Shown here: positions 1-9,400 of the stretch, in pieces
How positions within the stretch are numbered: the first letter of the stretch is position 1
How the letters are laid out: each line of letters begins with the position of its first letter
IMG/VR virus record: IMGVR_UViG_3300044568_003073
Location: 1 to 57,375 of that record
Source: a virus
DNA length: 57,375 nt
Direction: 5' to 3' (one strand)
Program-made: the position numbers and the translations under genes
Notes under the pieces: model-generated
Told to the model about the DNA's origin: nothing
What the model saw: the letters and a program-made list of their open reading frames with translations, nothing else
The model's database searches: none

Positions 1-1806
1 GTGTATATTGTTAAGATTAGTTTCAAAATTTATTTTTTTGTTTTCCAAATCAGAAATAGAACCTGTTATAGATTGAGATACTAATTCGGCCTTAGCCAAC
101 TTTGTTGGAAAATCTTGCCCCTTATAATCTTTCAGTAAGGTTGATAACTCCTTTATTTCTTCACTTGCTACTGAATACAATTGCTCAAACACATCCATAT
201 CCAAAAATTGAGCAAGTAACTCTTTTCGTTCTTTTTGTGATTTATCAATAAAACCACTATTGTTAAATTGAGTTGAGAGAGCAGTCAATATGAAATCATC
301 ATATGTTCCTACATACTGCCTAATAACTGAATTTGTATCTCTTCTTTCATCACCATTCAAACTTTCAATATCACCCATATCATTGAATGTGTAAAATTGA
401 GTATCAACTTTTACAGTTCCCTTTTTGGTGGATTTATTTGCGGTTCTCTCAATTACATAATCCCTGCCATTTAGTTCAAAGATAAACTTACAATAAAAAT
501 TGTTTTTAGAATAATTCATCACATCAACTGCTTTTGATGTTCGGGAGCACTTATCAAAAATACAAAAGGATAAAGCATCCCACAAAGAAGATTTACCACT
601 TGCGTTGGGAGCAAATACACCATACGCCCCTTTCATATTTTGAAAGTTTATATAGTTATCTTCCCCATAAGAAAACATATTTGAGAATTGAAATTCTTTT
701 GGAATCCAAACCGAACTCCGAATTGCATGAGGATTTACAATCTTTGAGTTTATATCAGCGTTTATACCTTTGACAACTTCTAAAGCTTCTGAATCAATAC
801 CAAACTTTTGGGTCAAATAATCTTCCAATAGTTTATTTTGAAATCCAACATCCCTTACATTATGTAGAGTTATATGTTCTCGTTTTCCAACTTCGTTTGT
901 AGATAAAACTTTCTGAATACTTAACTCTTCTATTTCATATTTCTTTTTTAAAGAAGATACAATTTTATTCAACTGTGATGTGGTTGTATCTTTAACCCTT
1001 AATCTTAATCTTGGCTTTGGGCAAATGTAATTATTTGATACGATTTTACCATCTTCAATATCAATAGTTCCATACCCATACGCATTCTCAATATGAACGA
1101 ATGTGGAGGACTTTGTTGGTACATCCCATACCAATATCCCATGCTCAGGATAAATTGATTCTGAGTGGTTCTGTGTAATCAGGGAGCCTGGGTACTTTAT
1201 AGTATCCACACCTGATACTGAATTATTGGGAACATGGATATCTCCCAAAAGAACAATATCATATCCTTTAAAAGAATCCACCGTAACTTTTTTGTTATCA
1301 ATCTTAAATCCATGCTCAGTTTGTATTCCATCAACGGGTCCGTGATAAAGAGCGATTTTAAAATCCCCATCAACGCCCGAACTATTTGTAAATCCATCCG
1401 ATGAATCGAATACTGATTTGTGTGCGAATACGATGCCACCAAACTCAAAGGTTGTAGTGTTTTTGTAGTAATATAAGTTTGGGTGATTTAAAGCATCAAC
1501 AATTGGTGATAACGCATCTAACCGAGAAGGGTTATTTAGATTTGCATCGTGGTTGCCAGGAATTAAAATGGTGGGCATGATATCCGATAAATTTCTCAAA
1601 AAGTTTTGAGTCATATGTACCACCTCCGGCGTCATATCGGTTTTAGCGTGAACTATATCCCCAGCTAATACAATAGCAGAGTCTTCAGTTACAACTGATT
1701 TTAAGTAATCATATAAACGATTAAAAACTAAAGAATACTCTTTATGTCTTTTTAAGTTTCGTATATGAACATCAGCAATATGATAAATCTTATTTAACTT
1801 TTTCAT
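1..1806 (-). CDS. Fused Mre11-like nuclease / Rad50-like ATPase (SbcD-SbcC fusion), 3' end outside window
   Basis: A single open frame of 602 codons runs from the ATG at 1806 off the window edge. Residues 1-250 hold metallophosphoesterase motifs of Mre11/SbcD/T4 gp47: ADVH (11-14), GDIVH (49-53), GNHD (84-87), a YHG around 154-156 and GDIH (188-191). From about residue 365 the same chain becomes a Rad50/SbcC/gp46 ATPase head with a Walker A region APNASGKSS (399-407) and a Q-loop-like STQF near 511. The following residues look like the start of the coiled coil. T4 encodes these as two genes, so the in-frame fusion is unusual. The start overlaps the stop of the primase gene by four bases (ATGA), indicating translational coupling. 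The protein would process DNA ends in replication and recombination. Walker B and the signature motif lie outside the window. Confidence 0.9.
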   Translation of the reverse strand, partial: MKKLNKIYHIADVHIRNLKRHKEYSLVFNRLYDYLKSVVTEDSAIVLAGDIVHAKTDMTPEVVHMTQNFLRNLSDIMPTILIPGNHDANLNNPSRLDALSPIVDALNHPNLYYYKNTTTFEFGGIVFAHKSVFDSSDGFTNSSGVDGDFKIALYHGPVDGIQTEHGFKIDNKKVTVDSFKGYDIVLLGDIHVPNNSVSGVDTIKYPGSLITQNHSESIYPEHGILVWDVPTKSSTFVHIENAYGYGTIDIEDGKIVSNNYICPKPRLRLRVKDTTTSQLNKIVSSLKKKYEIEELSIQKVLSTNEVGKREHITLHNVRDVGFQNKLLEDYLTQKFGIDSEALEVVKGINADINSKIVNPHAIRSSVWIPKEFQFSNMFSYGEDNYINFQNMKGAYGVFAPNASGKSSLWDALSFCIFDKCSRTSKAVDVMNYSKNNFYCKFIFELNGRDYVIERTANKSTKKGTVKVDTQFYTFNDMGDIESLNGDERRDTNSVIRQYVGTYDDFILTALSTQFNNSGFIDKSQKERKELLAQFLDMDVFEQLYSVASEEIKELSTLLKDYKGQDFPTKLAKAELVSQSITGSISDLENKKINFETNLNNIH

Positions 1807-2747
1807 TTTCTCCTAAACATTTTATACTCCACTAAACTTAACAAATTCAATTCAGGTGTATTGTATATTTTTGTGTTTATCTTATCGTAACCTAATTCAG
1901 ATGCGTCCTCCGAACCCAACTGAACTAAGTGAACTTTAATCCCCCAACCCATTAGTTTTTCGCATAGTTGGATAGAGTTATTAATAGCATCGGAATCTAA
2001 GCAAACATAGATACGGGACACTTTTTTATCTAAAATTTTCTTTTCTAATTTAGGTGGAATGGTTTTACCAAAAATAGGAATTGCGTTTCTACGAATTGCG
2101 ATTGCATCAAAAACACCCTCACAAATAACAATTGGTTCATTCCAATTCACATACAAATCAAACCCAATAATATCTTTGGATACTTTTGGATTTTTATGCT
2201 TTTGTGGTGTATCATAAAAAGCCCTACTAACAAAGTAATTTAACATACCATCTGAATCGTATGAGGGAATAATAATTTTATTACTATATTCACCCTCAAC
2301 ACAATACCCCATTCCATACTTAACAATATCACCAGGTCGGATTCCCCTACCTAAAATGTAATTTAAGGCGTGCGAATAAATAACGGACTTGGATGATTCC
2401 CAAAGAGGAGTAAACTCTTTTGGTAGTTGAACAAATGTTTGTTGTTGTGTTAATTGTTCAGTCGGTTGTGTGTATTTTCCAATGTTTCTGAAAATAGAAT
2501 TGTATTCATCCCATATTTGCGAAGATACATTTAGTTTTTTAAAGAGAGAACGAATCGTTTTTCCCTTTTCATCCGATATCCAACAATGCCAAGGGTTATC
2601 ACCAGCAGCCGTTGTTTTTATGTTTATTTCAAGCTTTGGTTTGTAATGTTCGGCAAATGGTGAATAAAAAGCATAGTTATCCCCAGTGGTTTTTTTACTT
2701 TTACCCAAAACCCGTTCTAATAACTCAATCAATCTTTCTTCTACCAT
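1803..2747 (-). CDS. DnaG/T4 gp61-type DNA primase with TOPRIM domain
   Basis: A 314-residue protein with the two TOPRIM signatures: EGVFDA at 210-215 and DSD at 251-253, the metal-binding residues of DnaG-type primases. The N-terminal 70 residues contain an NPWHCW segment (51-56) resembling the start of a primase zinc-binding domain, but a complete four-ligand zinc site is not evident. The length is close to T4 gp61 (about 340 residues). It would make RNA primers for lagging-strand synthesis with a helicase not seen in this window. It overlaps the next gene (Mre11-Rad50 fusion) by four bases and the Mom-like gene upstream by 23 bases, consistent with one replication operon. Confidence 0.8.
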   Translation of the reverse strand: MVEERLIELLERVLGKSKKTTGDNYAFYSPFAEHYKPKLEINIKTTAAGDNPWHCWISDEKGKTIRSLFKKLNVSSQIWDEYNSIFRNIGKYTQPTEQLTQQQTFVQLPKEFTPLWESSKSVIYSHALNYILGRGIRPGDIVKYGMGYCVEGEYSNKIIIPSYDSDGMLNYFVSRAFYDTPQKHKNPKVSKDIIGFDLYVNWNEPIVICEGVFDAIAIRRNAIPIFGKTIPPKLEKKILDKKVSRIYVCLDSDAINNSIQLCEKLMGWGIKVHLVQLGSEDASELGYDKINTKIYNTPELNLLSLVEYKMFRRK

Positions 2748-3339
2748 TTCTTAAATCGTAAGTATAAATATACTTTGGTAAGTTAGTAATTATTTTTACA
2801 TTCTCATCACCCGCTTTGTATCTCCTATTTATTTCAACCCCATAAGGTCTATCCAACATAGAAAGGGTTCTAATGTGAAATGATTTACCATCCACCTCCA
2901 ATGATTTTGATGGAGATGTTTCACCTAAATAATTAAAATTAGAAGCACGATAGATAACCCCCTTATGCCCCTGATTTTGGTCTGCGTAACTTATTATATA
3001 TTCCCAATCGGTATTTTTTTGTAACCACTTGATTGTTTTAGATATAAAATAGGATTCAGCGTTTTTTGGTGTATCATCTACCAAACACAACCTCCGTAAC
3101 TCCAAAACCTTATCGGGACGGGATGGGTGATATGTCTGCCCAGCAGATGGACCTGCGGGGCGTGTGTAAATACAAACCCCAATTATTTGGGGCATACCAA
3201 AATTTCCTTCCCTAAGTAGAATAAATGCGTGTTTTGTTTGTATATTTACATAATCAGAGTAGTGCCACTTTTTCAAAAAGGCACGAATGTTCTCATTAAA
3301 TGTAGTATGTTCTACTGTGTATGTTTTTACTAAACCCAT
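2725..3339 (-). CDS. Mom-like GNAT-fold DNA modification protein (putative)
   Basis: About 204 residues. The conserved core LELRRLCLVDD, then SYFISKTIKWL, then IISYADQNQGHKG with IYRASNFNYLG, resembles the acetyltransferase-like Mom family. Phage Mu Mom modifies adenine in DNA and blocks restriction. The frame is open from 3348, but the -7 box of a host-type promoter covers 3345-3352, so the ATG at 3339 is the likelier start and the message would be almost leaderless. The 3' end overlaps the primase gene. Other GNAT functions cannot be excluded. The family call comes from motif memory and is moderate; modification of this phage's DNA is inference. Confidence 0.55.
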   Translation of the reverse strand: MGLVKTYTVEHTTFNENIRAFLKKWHYSDYVNIQTKHAFILLREGNFGMPQIIGVCIYTRPAGPSAGQTYHPSRPDKVLELRRLCLVDDTPKNAESYFISKTIKWLQKNTDWEYIISYADQNQGHKGVIYRASNFNYLGETSPSKSLEVDGKSFHIRTLSMLDRPYGVEINRRYKAGDENVKIITNLPKYIYTYDLRNGRRKID

Positions 3340-3344
3340 TCTAC

Positions 3345-3376
3345 ACAATATACAACATAAAAGTTAATTATCCAAA
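3345..3376 (-). promoter_or_regulatory. Bacteroidota-type promoter before the Mom-like gene
   Basis: On the minus strand TTTGG (3376-3372) is followed after about 19 bases by TATATTGT (3352-3345). This fits the -33 TTTG / -7 TAnnTTTG pattern of Bacteroidota. The -33 box lies at the 3' end of the endonuclease gene. The predicted transcription start is within a few bases of the ATG at 3339. Confidence 0.6.
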
Positions 3377-3787
3377 TAAAAATGTTTTGGGTTCTTCATT
3401 TACCCATTCTATTGGAACTTGCTTCGTAGCCCACTTAAAACCATTTTTATCTGCCCACATACCATATGTAGTTTTTGACCTTTTATTTAATTTTGCGTTT
3501 GGGTTCTGAAATACAATTCGTATATCCAAATCAGGCTTTTGGGCTTTTATTAGTAGATGTTTTTTTCTATCCTCTAAAGTAAACCTACCTTTTGTTTCTA
3601 TGAAAATACCATTCGGTAATCTGAAATCAGGTTTGTATGTATGATTTGTTGCGGGTTTAGTGTATTGTATTTGGTGTTTTTCGTATTCACCATCAATACC
3701 TATTTGTTTTAATTCTTCCGAAACTTTATCCTCTAAACCCGAGCGATGCCCTTTGGTTCTTTGGATGTGACCCCAATTTTTTGGCAT
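3368..3787 (-). CDS. T7 endonuclease I-type Holliday junction resolvase
   Basis: A 139-residue protein that matches phage T7 gp3 in length and in the order of catalytic residues: SGLED with E19, YKPDF with D54, and IETKG with E64 and K66. T7 uses E20, D55, E65 and K67, so spacing is nearly identical. The C-terminal RIVFQNPNAKLNK and YGMWADKNGFKWA segments are also family-typical. It would resolve branched DNA in recombination and before packaging. T4-like phages normally use endonuclease VII (gp49), so a T7-type resolvase among T4-type genes is notable. It sits between structural genes upstream and replication genes downstream. Confidence 0.85.
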   Translation of the reverse strand: MPKNWGHIQRTKGHRSGLEDKVSEELKQIGIDGEYEKHQIQYTKPATNHTYKPDFRLPNGIFIETKGRFTLEDRKKHLLIKAQKPDLDIRIVFQNPNAKLNKRSKTTYGMWADKNGFKWATKQVPIEWVNEEPKTFLFG

Positions 3788-3789
3788 AA

Positions 3790-4674
3790 TTAATCTATAT
3801 CAAATTTTACATTTATAAATAAATCCGTAATTGTACTTTTCTTTAACGGAACTCCCAACTTTGCAACAGCCATCATTTCTTCATCATCATTATATAACCC
3901 AATGGTTGTTATGTAAGGTGAAAATGTAGAAGAGGTTGTAAATCCAGCTCTCGTTCCATATGAGCCGCTGATAATTGATGTTGGGTGGATAGATACATTA
4001 AATTCATCTTTTCCAATATGACAAAGTAAGCTAACTTCTTCTATTGCTTTAGTTGCTTTATAGTTTACAGTAAACCCTTTATTGGATGTATAATCCCAAT
4101 TACCATTACCCAAAAAGGTGTGTTGATTATTAGAACCAGTATTTGTCATAACAATCAACCCCTGTTTATAAAAAACATAACCATATGTCGCAGATGATGA
4201 AACTATAGTTCCCCATTCATCTTCTACTTTTACATCCGTATAGTATCTATAATTTGTAGTTGAGCCTGAATAGTTTGTTATGTTTACGGATGATGGTTTT
4301 ATTTCAAACCCGTATCTATAAACAGGAATAGATAAAACTGATGCAGTATCATATAATTTTATCCTAACATCATCTGCAAAGTACAATTGATTAAGGCTTT
4401 TCCATAAACTTTTTTGATAAACACCACTTAACCCATCGTATGTAGAACTTTGTGTTAAATCGGTGGATGTAAATTCAAACGCGCCACTAACAGCAGGTTT
4501 TATCGCTCTTAATGTGGATACTCCAAATGATGTATAATGGTTTGAATCCGTTACCTCATAGCTTTTATGGGTAATAAACTTACGTTCTTGTGAAAATAAT
4601 TGGTCTATTCTTTTAAACCCAATACTAATAGTTTCGGAATCACCACCCCTTAATACAATTTTTTTTTCTGCCAT
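3790..4674 (-). CDS. Virion structural protein, paralogue of the upstream neighbour
   Basis: A 294-residue protein with a beta-rich, serine/threonine/tyrosine-rich composition. Its C-terminus (TTIGLYND, then AVAKLGVP, then a lysine-containing end) matches the C-terminus of the adjacent 357-residue protein (TTIGLYND, then AVAKLSQP). This C-terminal signature is familiar from tail or structural proteins of marine T4-like phages. The two genes probably arose by duplication and may form part of a tail or baseplate assembly. No enzymatic motif is visible. The exact role is unknown. Confidence 0.7.
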   Translation of the reverse strand: MAEKKIVLRGGDSETISIGFKRIDQLFSQERKFITHKSYEVTDSNHYTSFGVSTLRAIKPAVSGAFEFTSTDLTQSSTYDGLSGVYQKSLWKSLNQLYFADDVRIKLYDTASVLSIPVYRYGFEIKPSSVNITNYSGSTTNYRYYTDVKVEDEWGTIVSSSATYGYVFYKQGLIVMTNTGSNNQHTFLGNGNWDYTSNKGFTVNYKATKAIEEVSLLCHIGKDEFNVSIHPTSIISGSYGTRAGFTTSSTFSPYITTIGLYNDDEEMMAVAKLGVPLKKSTITDLFINVKFDID

Positions 4675-4687
4675 TAATCATTACGAT

Positions 4688-5761
4688 TTAAAAATCTAAT
4701 TTTACTTTTAAAAGAATCTCATTAGCAAACGATTTCAAAATAGGTTGCGATAGTTTTGCAACTGCTAATAATTCATTTGGGTCATTATATAATCCAATTG
4801 TAGTAATATATGATTTTGGGTCACTAACAAATGTTGGTTGAGATAATGTGTAAACACCATTTGCCGAAGATGTTACATAAGATGGGTTGTTACTAAAGTT
4901 AAACTTACTGTTTCTAACTCTTAAAAAGTAATAAGTAGATTTAACTTCTTCTTCATTTCTGGCTTTAAATGCGTTATTGGTTGAATCAACTGCCGCTGAC
5001 CTACTAATAGCAGAAAATAACTTAAATGAGTTGTTCCCATTTGCATTTGATGCAGTTGCGGTAGTCATTGATGCGGATACATCTAATGCGGTACCTGATA
5101 ATACAATTACACCTCGTTGTGGGTAAACACGCCCATAAGTTAAAGTAGTAGAAGGAACACTTACACCAGATGATAATGAACCTGAAACAACATTATAGTA
5201 TTCTTGTTCAGCGGAATTTAATTGTGCTGTATCATCGGAATCATCTATTAATTTTATTTGCTTACCAGAACCACTCAATGTCAATTCCCAGTTTCCTCTA
5301 TCTAATTTATCCTTTAATCTACTTCTTTTGAAATTGATAACATAAATTGAGTTTTCTTCACCCACACCTGTGAAATTGAATTTTGTGGTTGATGATGGTA
5401 AAAGTGTTTGTTGATATTGTGCATAAATTGCACGAGATGGTGAATCGGCAAATCCAATACCCGCAGCAGTAGAACCAATAGAACCACTACCCAAAGCATG
5501 TCCATAGGCTACTGAAAACTGAACTTCTCTTGTTGAATCACTACCAACTTTATCGTAAACATCATAATAATATTGACCCGATGAAGCGCTTTGTGCGGAT
5601 GATGTAAAGAATGTAGCCAATGATGCGGCATTACCGCTAAATAAACCACGTGTTATTCTTTGTGAACTAGATGCGGTATCATCGGTTGTTATTCGTTCAA
5701 ATGTAAAAAGCGAACTTATTGGGACCACCCCACTTCCCAATTGTATTGTTTTAGTTGCCAT
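4688..5761 (-). CDS. Virion structural protein, paralogue of the downstream neighbour
   Basis: A 357-residue, low-cysteine, serine/alanine-rich protein. The C-terminal block around TTIGLYND and AVAKL is shared with the next gene, 13 bases downstream. The N-terminal half differs, suggesting duplication followed by divergence in the part that faces another partner. It lies in the tail/baseplate block. No catalytic motif is seen. The tail or baseplate role is inferred from position and from the shared C-terminal signature. Confidence 0.7.
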   Translation of the reverse strand: MATKTIQLGSGVVPISSLFTFERITTDDTASSSQRITRGLFSGNAASLATFFTSSAQSASSGQYYYDVYDKVGSDSTREVQFSVAYGHALGSGSIGSTAAGIGFADSPSRAIYAQYQQTLLPSSTTKFNFTGVGEENSIYVINFKRSRLKDKLDRGNWELTLSGSGKQIKLIDDSDDTAQLNSAEQEYYNVVSGSLSSGVSVPSTTLTYGRVYPQRGVIVLSGTALDVSASMTTATASNANGNNSFKLFSAISRSAAVDSTNNAFKARNEEEVKSTYYFLRVRNSKFNFSNNPSYVTSSANGVYTLSQPTFVSDPKSYITTIGLYNDPNELLAVAKLSQPILKSFANEILLKVKLDF

Positions 5762-5787
5762 CTATTTTATTCCTATTTTTTTATGTA

Positions 5788-6390
5788 TTAAAAACCTCTT
5801 ACTGTTGTAGCTTGTGTTGTTGTAGTGGTTACATTAGGTGTAACTGTTACATTGATATCTACTCTACCGCCAGTTGTATTACCAACCACAATTATTTTTG
5901 TAGATTGGGTTATTTCGGGAACTAACCCGGTTGTAGCCTCAAATTCAAAAGTGTTAGCATTGATTACATTGATTGTTCCCAATCTATCATCCAAAAGAGT
6001 TACAGTATATTGTTGTGTAGTATCACTAATTTTAAATATAACAGAACCAGCGCCCGTAGGTAACACACTTCGTTGCGGAACACTAATACTTGCAGGAGTA
6101 ACAGAGAAAATTGGAACTGATGTTGTGTTTTTAGGTAAGGTTAATAATTTATACCTTAAAGCAAAATTTTCATCGGTAATAGCCTCTAAAACAGGCATAT
6201 TTTCAATTATTTCACCATAATAATCTGAACCTAATGAGTGTGCTGTGTTCCAAAGTGTGTAATCCACCTCATCATCACCCAAAGCAAATTGAGTAATTTC
6301 AAAGTTACCACGACCTGATGCTAAATACTCTCTGCCTTTTTTGGTTAAAATAGCATCAACTGTAACAGATGTATTATCTAAATATCCCAT
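5788..6390 (-). CDS. Virion structural protein with conserved N-terminal module
   Basis: A 200-residue protein. The N-terminus (DAILTKKGREYLA, then FEITQFALGDDEVDYTLW) is a signature I associate with structural proteins of large marine T4-like phages. The middle is beta-rich, and the C-terminus is a threonine run (VTTTTTQATT) that looks like a flexible tail. It is placed between the 1320-residue tail protein and the two paralogous structural proteins. A tail-fibre adaptor or baseplate role is possible but not shown. Confidence 0.65.
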   Translation of the reverse strand: MGYLDNTSVTVDAILTKKGREYLASGRGNFEITQFALGDDEVDYTLWNTAHSLGSDYYGEIIENMPVLEAITDENFALRYKLLTLPKNTTSVPIFSVTPASISVPQRSVLPTGAGSVIFKISDTTQQYTVTLLDDRLGTINVINANTFEFEATTGLVPEITQSTKIIVVGNTTGGRVDINVTVTPNVTTTTTQATTVRGF

Positions 6391-6440
6391 ATAATTTCCT
6401 AATTTTGTTTCTTATAAATATAGATTTTTAAAATTAAATT

Positions 6441-9400
6441 TTAAACCCGTAATCGTCCCGACGAAGCTGCCCCACTTCCAATTCGAGGAGATGTTGTTGG
6501 TGTTGATACTATTGTATCTTGAACGGATACATTTTGAGGTGCGACTCTTAATACAAATGGGTCTGCTACAAATGTTTCAACGCTTGGTAAACCATCAATT
6601 GATGTAACACCACTATTACAACCATTAAATCTCAAATTTGCTAAACTTAATGGTAATTCATCGGTTTGTGTTGCTACAGGTGTTAATGATGATGAATAGA
6701 ATTTACCCAATGAAGCAGAGAGAGATGATGAATAAAAATAATTAACTATGCTGGCATATGGTGAGAGTCTTTGACCCATAATAGAACTCGTTGGATTGTA
6801 TTGCCATTGCGGGTTACTAACATTTGTGTATAACCCCGTACTCCCACTTAAAATTGGGTAGGTATATTTGTAAATTGAACTCTCATGATAATCTTTTGTA
6901 TCCACTGTAGCCAAGTAATCATTTTTTGTGGCCGTTACACTTTCGGGTAACATAGATATTGTAGTTAAATAATCCACTCTACTATAAGACCATTTATCAC
7001 CCCGCTTGTATTTGTTTCTTTCCAAAATATGCGGTTCTAACAATACACCACCAACATACTCACTTCTCGCAGGTATTAATTGTTTTACTTGTTGGAATAT
7101 GCTATGGTCATACAATGATAACATATCCAATAAAAGTCCAATCGCAGTTCCACGCTTTTGAGCAGAACCAGAGGGGGCTGTTAAATTAACATACTTTTGA
7201 AAATATACATTTGCCCTATATCTTAATTTAGAATAATCTTCATTGAATCTATCGTCCGGGTCGCCAATTAAATCATCAACTTCAAAGTATCCTTCTGAAT
7301 TGTATATATCATTATTTACAACATCCGTTGGTGAGAAATACAATCCAACTAAATTTGAATCGGTTTGGGTATAATCATATTGAGATACTTCAGCGGTTTT
7401 TTCAACATCCAATGAACCACTTAAAACTGAAGATTCTATTCTTACTTTATTGTTATTTAGGTTTAACGCGCCCACCGATGGAACTCTTATAAATTGAGTA
7501 TCCACTTCACCAACCAAATCGGCCGATGTGTGGTTTGGTAATGATGCGGTTAATGGTGCTCCACCCAATGTGGTTTTGAAAAATTGGTTTGGGTGAGATG
7601 ATGAAATAGCTGTTGATATGGTATTAAACCCACTATCAGGAAATATTCTATAAACCAAATCGGTATATGATGATATACTATTTAAATCAGTTGTGTTATC
7701 ATCCGAAAAATACGCTTCAGTATTCAATGCGTGCTCTTTGAATATTTCTTCAGAAAGGGATGATGAATAATATCTAATCTCTTGAATTGATGCAGTTGAT
7801 GAATAGTTACCAACACCATCACCAACAATGAATTGAGTTGAACTACCAAGTATACTATTTGGTGCGGAACTTTGAGCGGATAATGAAGATAGGATATTTC
7901 CAAAATCATCTTTGAATGCCGCTCTAATTGTGGTTGAACTACCAGATATAATACCAAACGCACCATCTCTTGCTACTAAGTAGCTCATATAAGATGAACT
8001 CATAACTGTTGTAGAACCTGTCTTTGCCAATATCCTAGCTTGTCCGCCTGAATAATTCCATTCAAAGTTTAAATCAGTTCCACCCCCCGTTAATCTACCA
8101 ATAGTAAAATCACCCAATGGCATTTTACCAATTACCTCAATGGTGTTTGGCCTACTACCATTAATAGTTCCAAAAGGGTTTCTTATTGGTTTAGAATCCG
8201 TTGTTTCTACTTTATAGATAAATCTTTCATCTTCGTATTTGTTTGGTGAATCAACGATTGTAGGCCCGCCGTATTCTCTTATTTTTAAAAATGTTTCAGG
8301 TATACCATAACAAGCCAAAAGGGCTTTGATTGAACGAGGCGTACCTTTTGATTTATAGATATATGGTAAGTTGTTCAATACCCTACGCCAAACTTCGGCT
8401 CGTATTTTTTCTTTTGATTTAGTTTCTAATCCACCAGTTGTTACTGACCTGTTTCCCAATGAATCAGTTCCTAAAACATACTCCCAAAGGTTTGATTCAC
8501 CCCAACCATTGGATAAATTCCACCCCATTGATTTTGCTACATCGTACAACAAATCATCCGACATACCATCTTCAGGATGCTCTTCTCTTTTATTTACATC
8601 TGTCAGCCCTTTTGTATAAGTCCACAAAATATCAAAATGATGTCCTATCATATTAATGAATAATATGTAATCTTCATTAAGCGGGTCTTCTCTTAAAGCA
8701 AATGGGATTAGGTTAATTAAAGCTGATTGGTTTTGTGCATCATAAAGTGATGCCGAACTATAGACACCTTCATACCAACTTTCGGCTTGAGAGCTTGTTG
8801 TTGCATAAAATACTGTTGGATATGATGATATTTTTGGATATGGTACAATTGGATTATCAGTTGTTGAGTAATGGGTATATAAAGAACCTGTTACTTTGTT
8901 ATACATCCATTGTTCAAAACCATCAAACCCACCAATTAAGGTGTCTCTTCGTGTGATTGATTGTGATATGTTTGTAAGAGCGTGCGAACCTGAAACCTGT
9001 TGTAGGGTTGCTATTCTACTATTATACCCCTCAATTGTTTGTAATTTACTAAAGAAATTATCAACTCTTTCAGTTGCGGATGAATAGTGAACAAAGTTAC
9101 TAAAATCAGAATAATCAATGTTTAATTTTATATTTCCAAACGAACCGCTAAAATATTTATCTATAATTTGCTGAGAGGTAGATAGGTTTGCATCTAACAA
9201 ATCGTTCCATGCTTTAAAATCAGTACCATCTGATTTACCATACTTATCCAACTCAATATTAAAATTCGGCTCTAAAAGTTGTTTTGATGTAATCTCATCT
9301 AACTGATTATACGATACTATTTTTTCTATATACGATTTTTGCAATCTACCATCAATTGATAAACTTTGCCCAACAGTCACACCACCATCTAAAGGTGATA

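Noticed and set aside
534-1448. Short frames on both strands inside the first 1.8 kb
   Set aside because: They lie within the continuous Mre11-Rad50 frame, whose motifs are clear.
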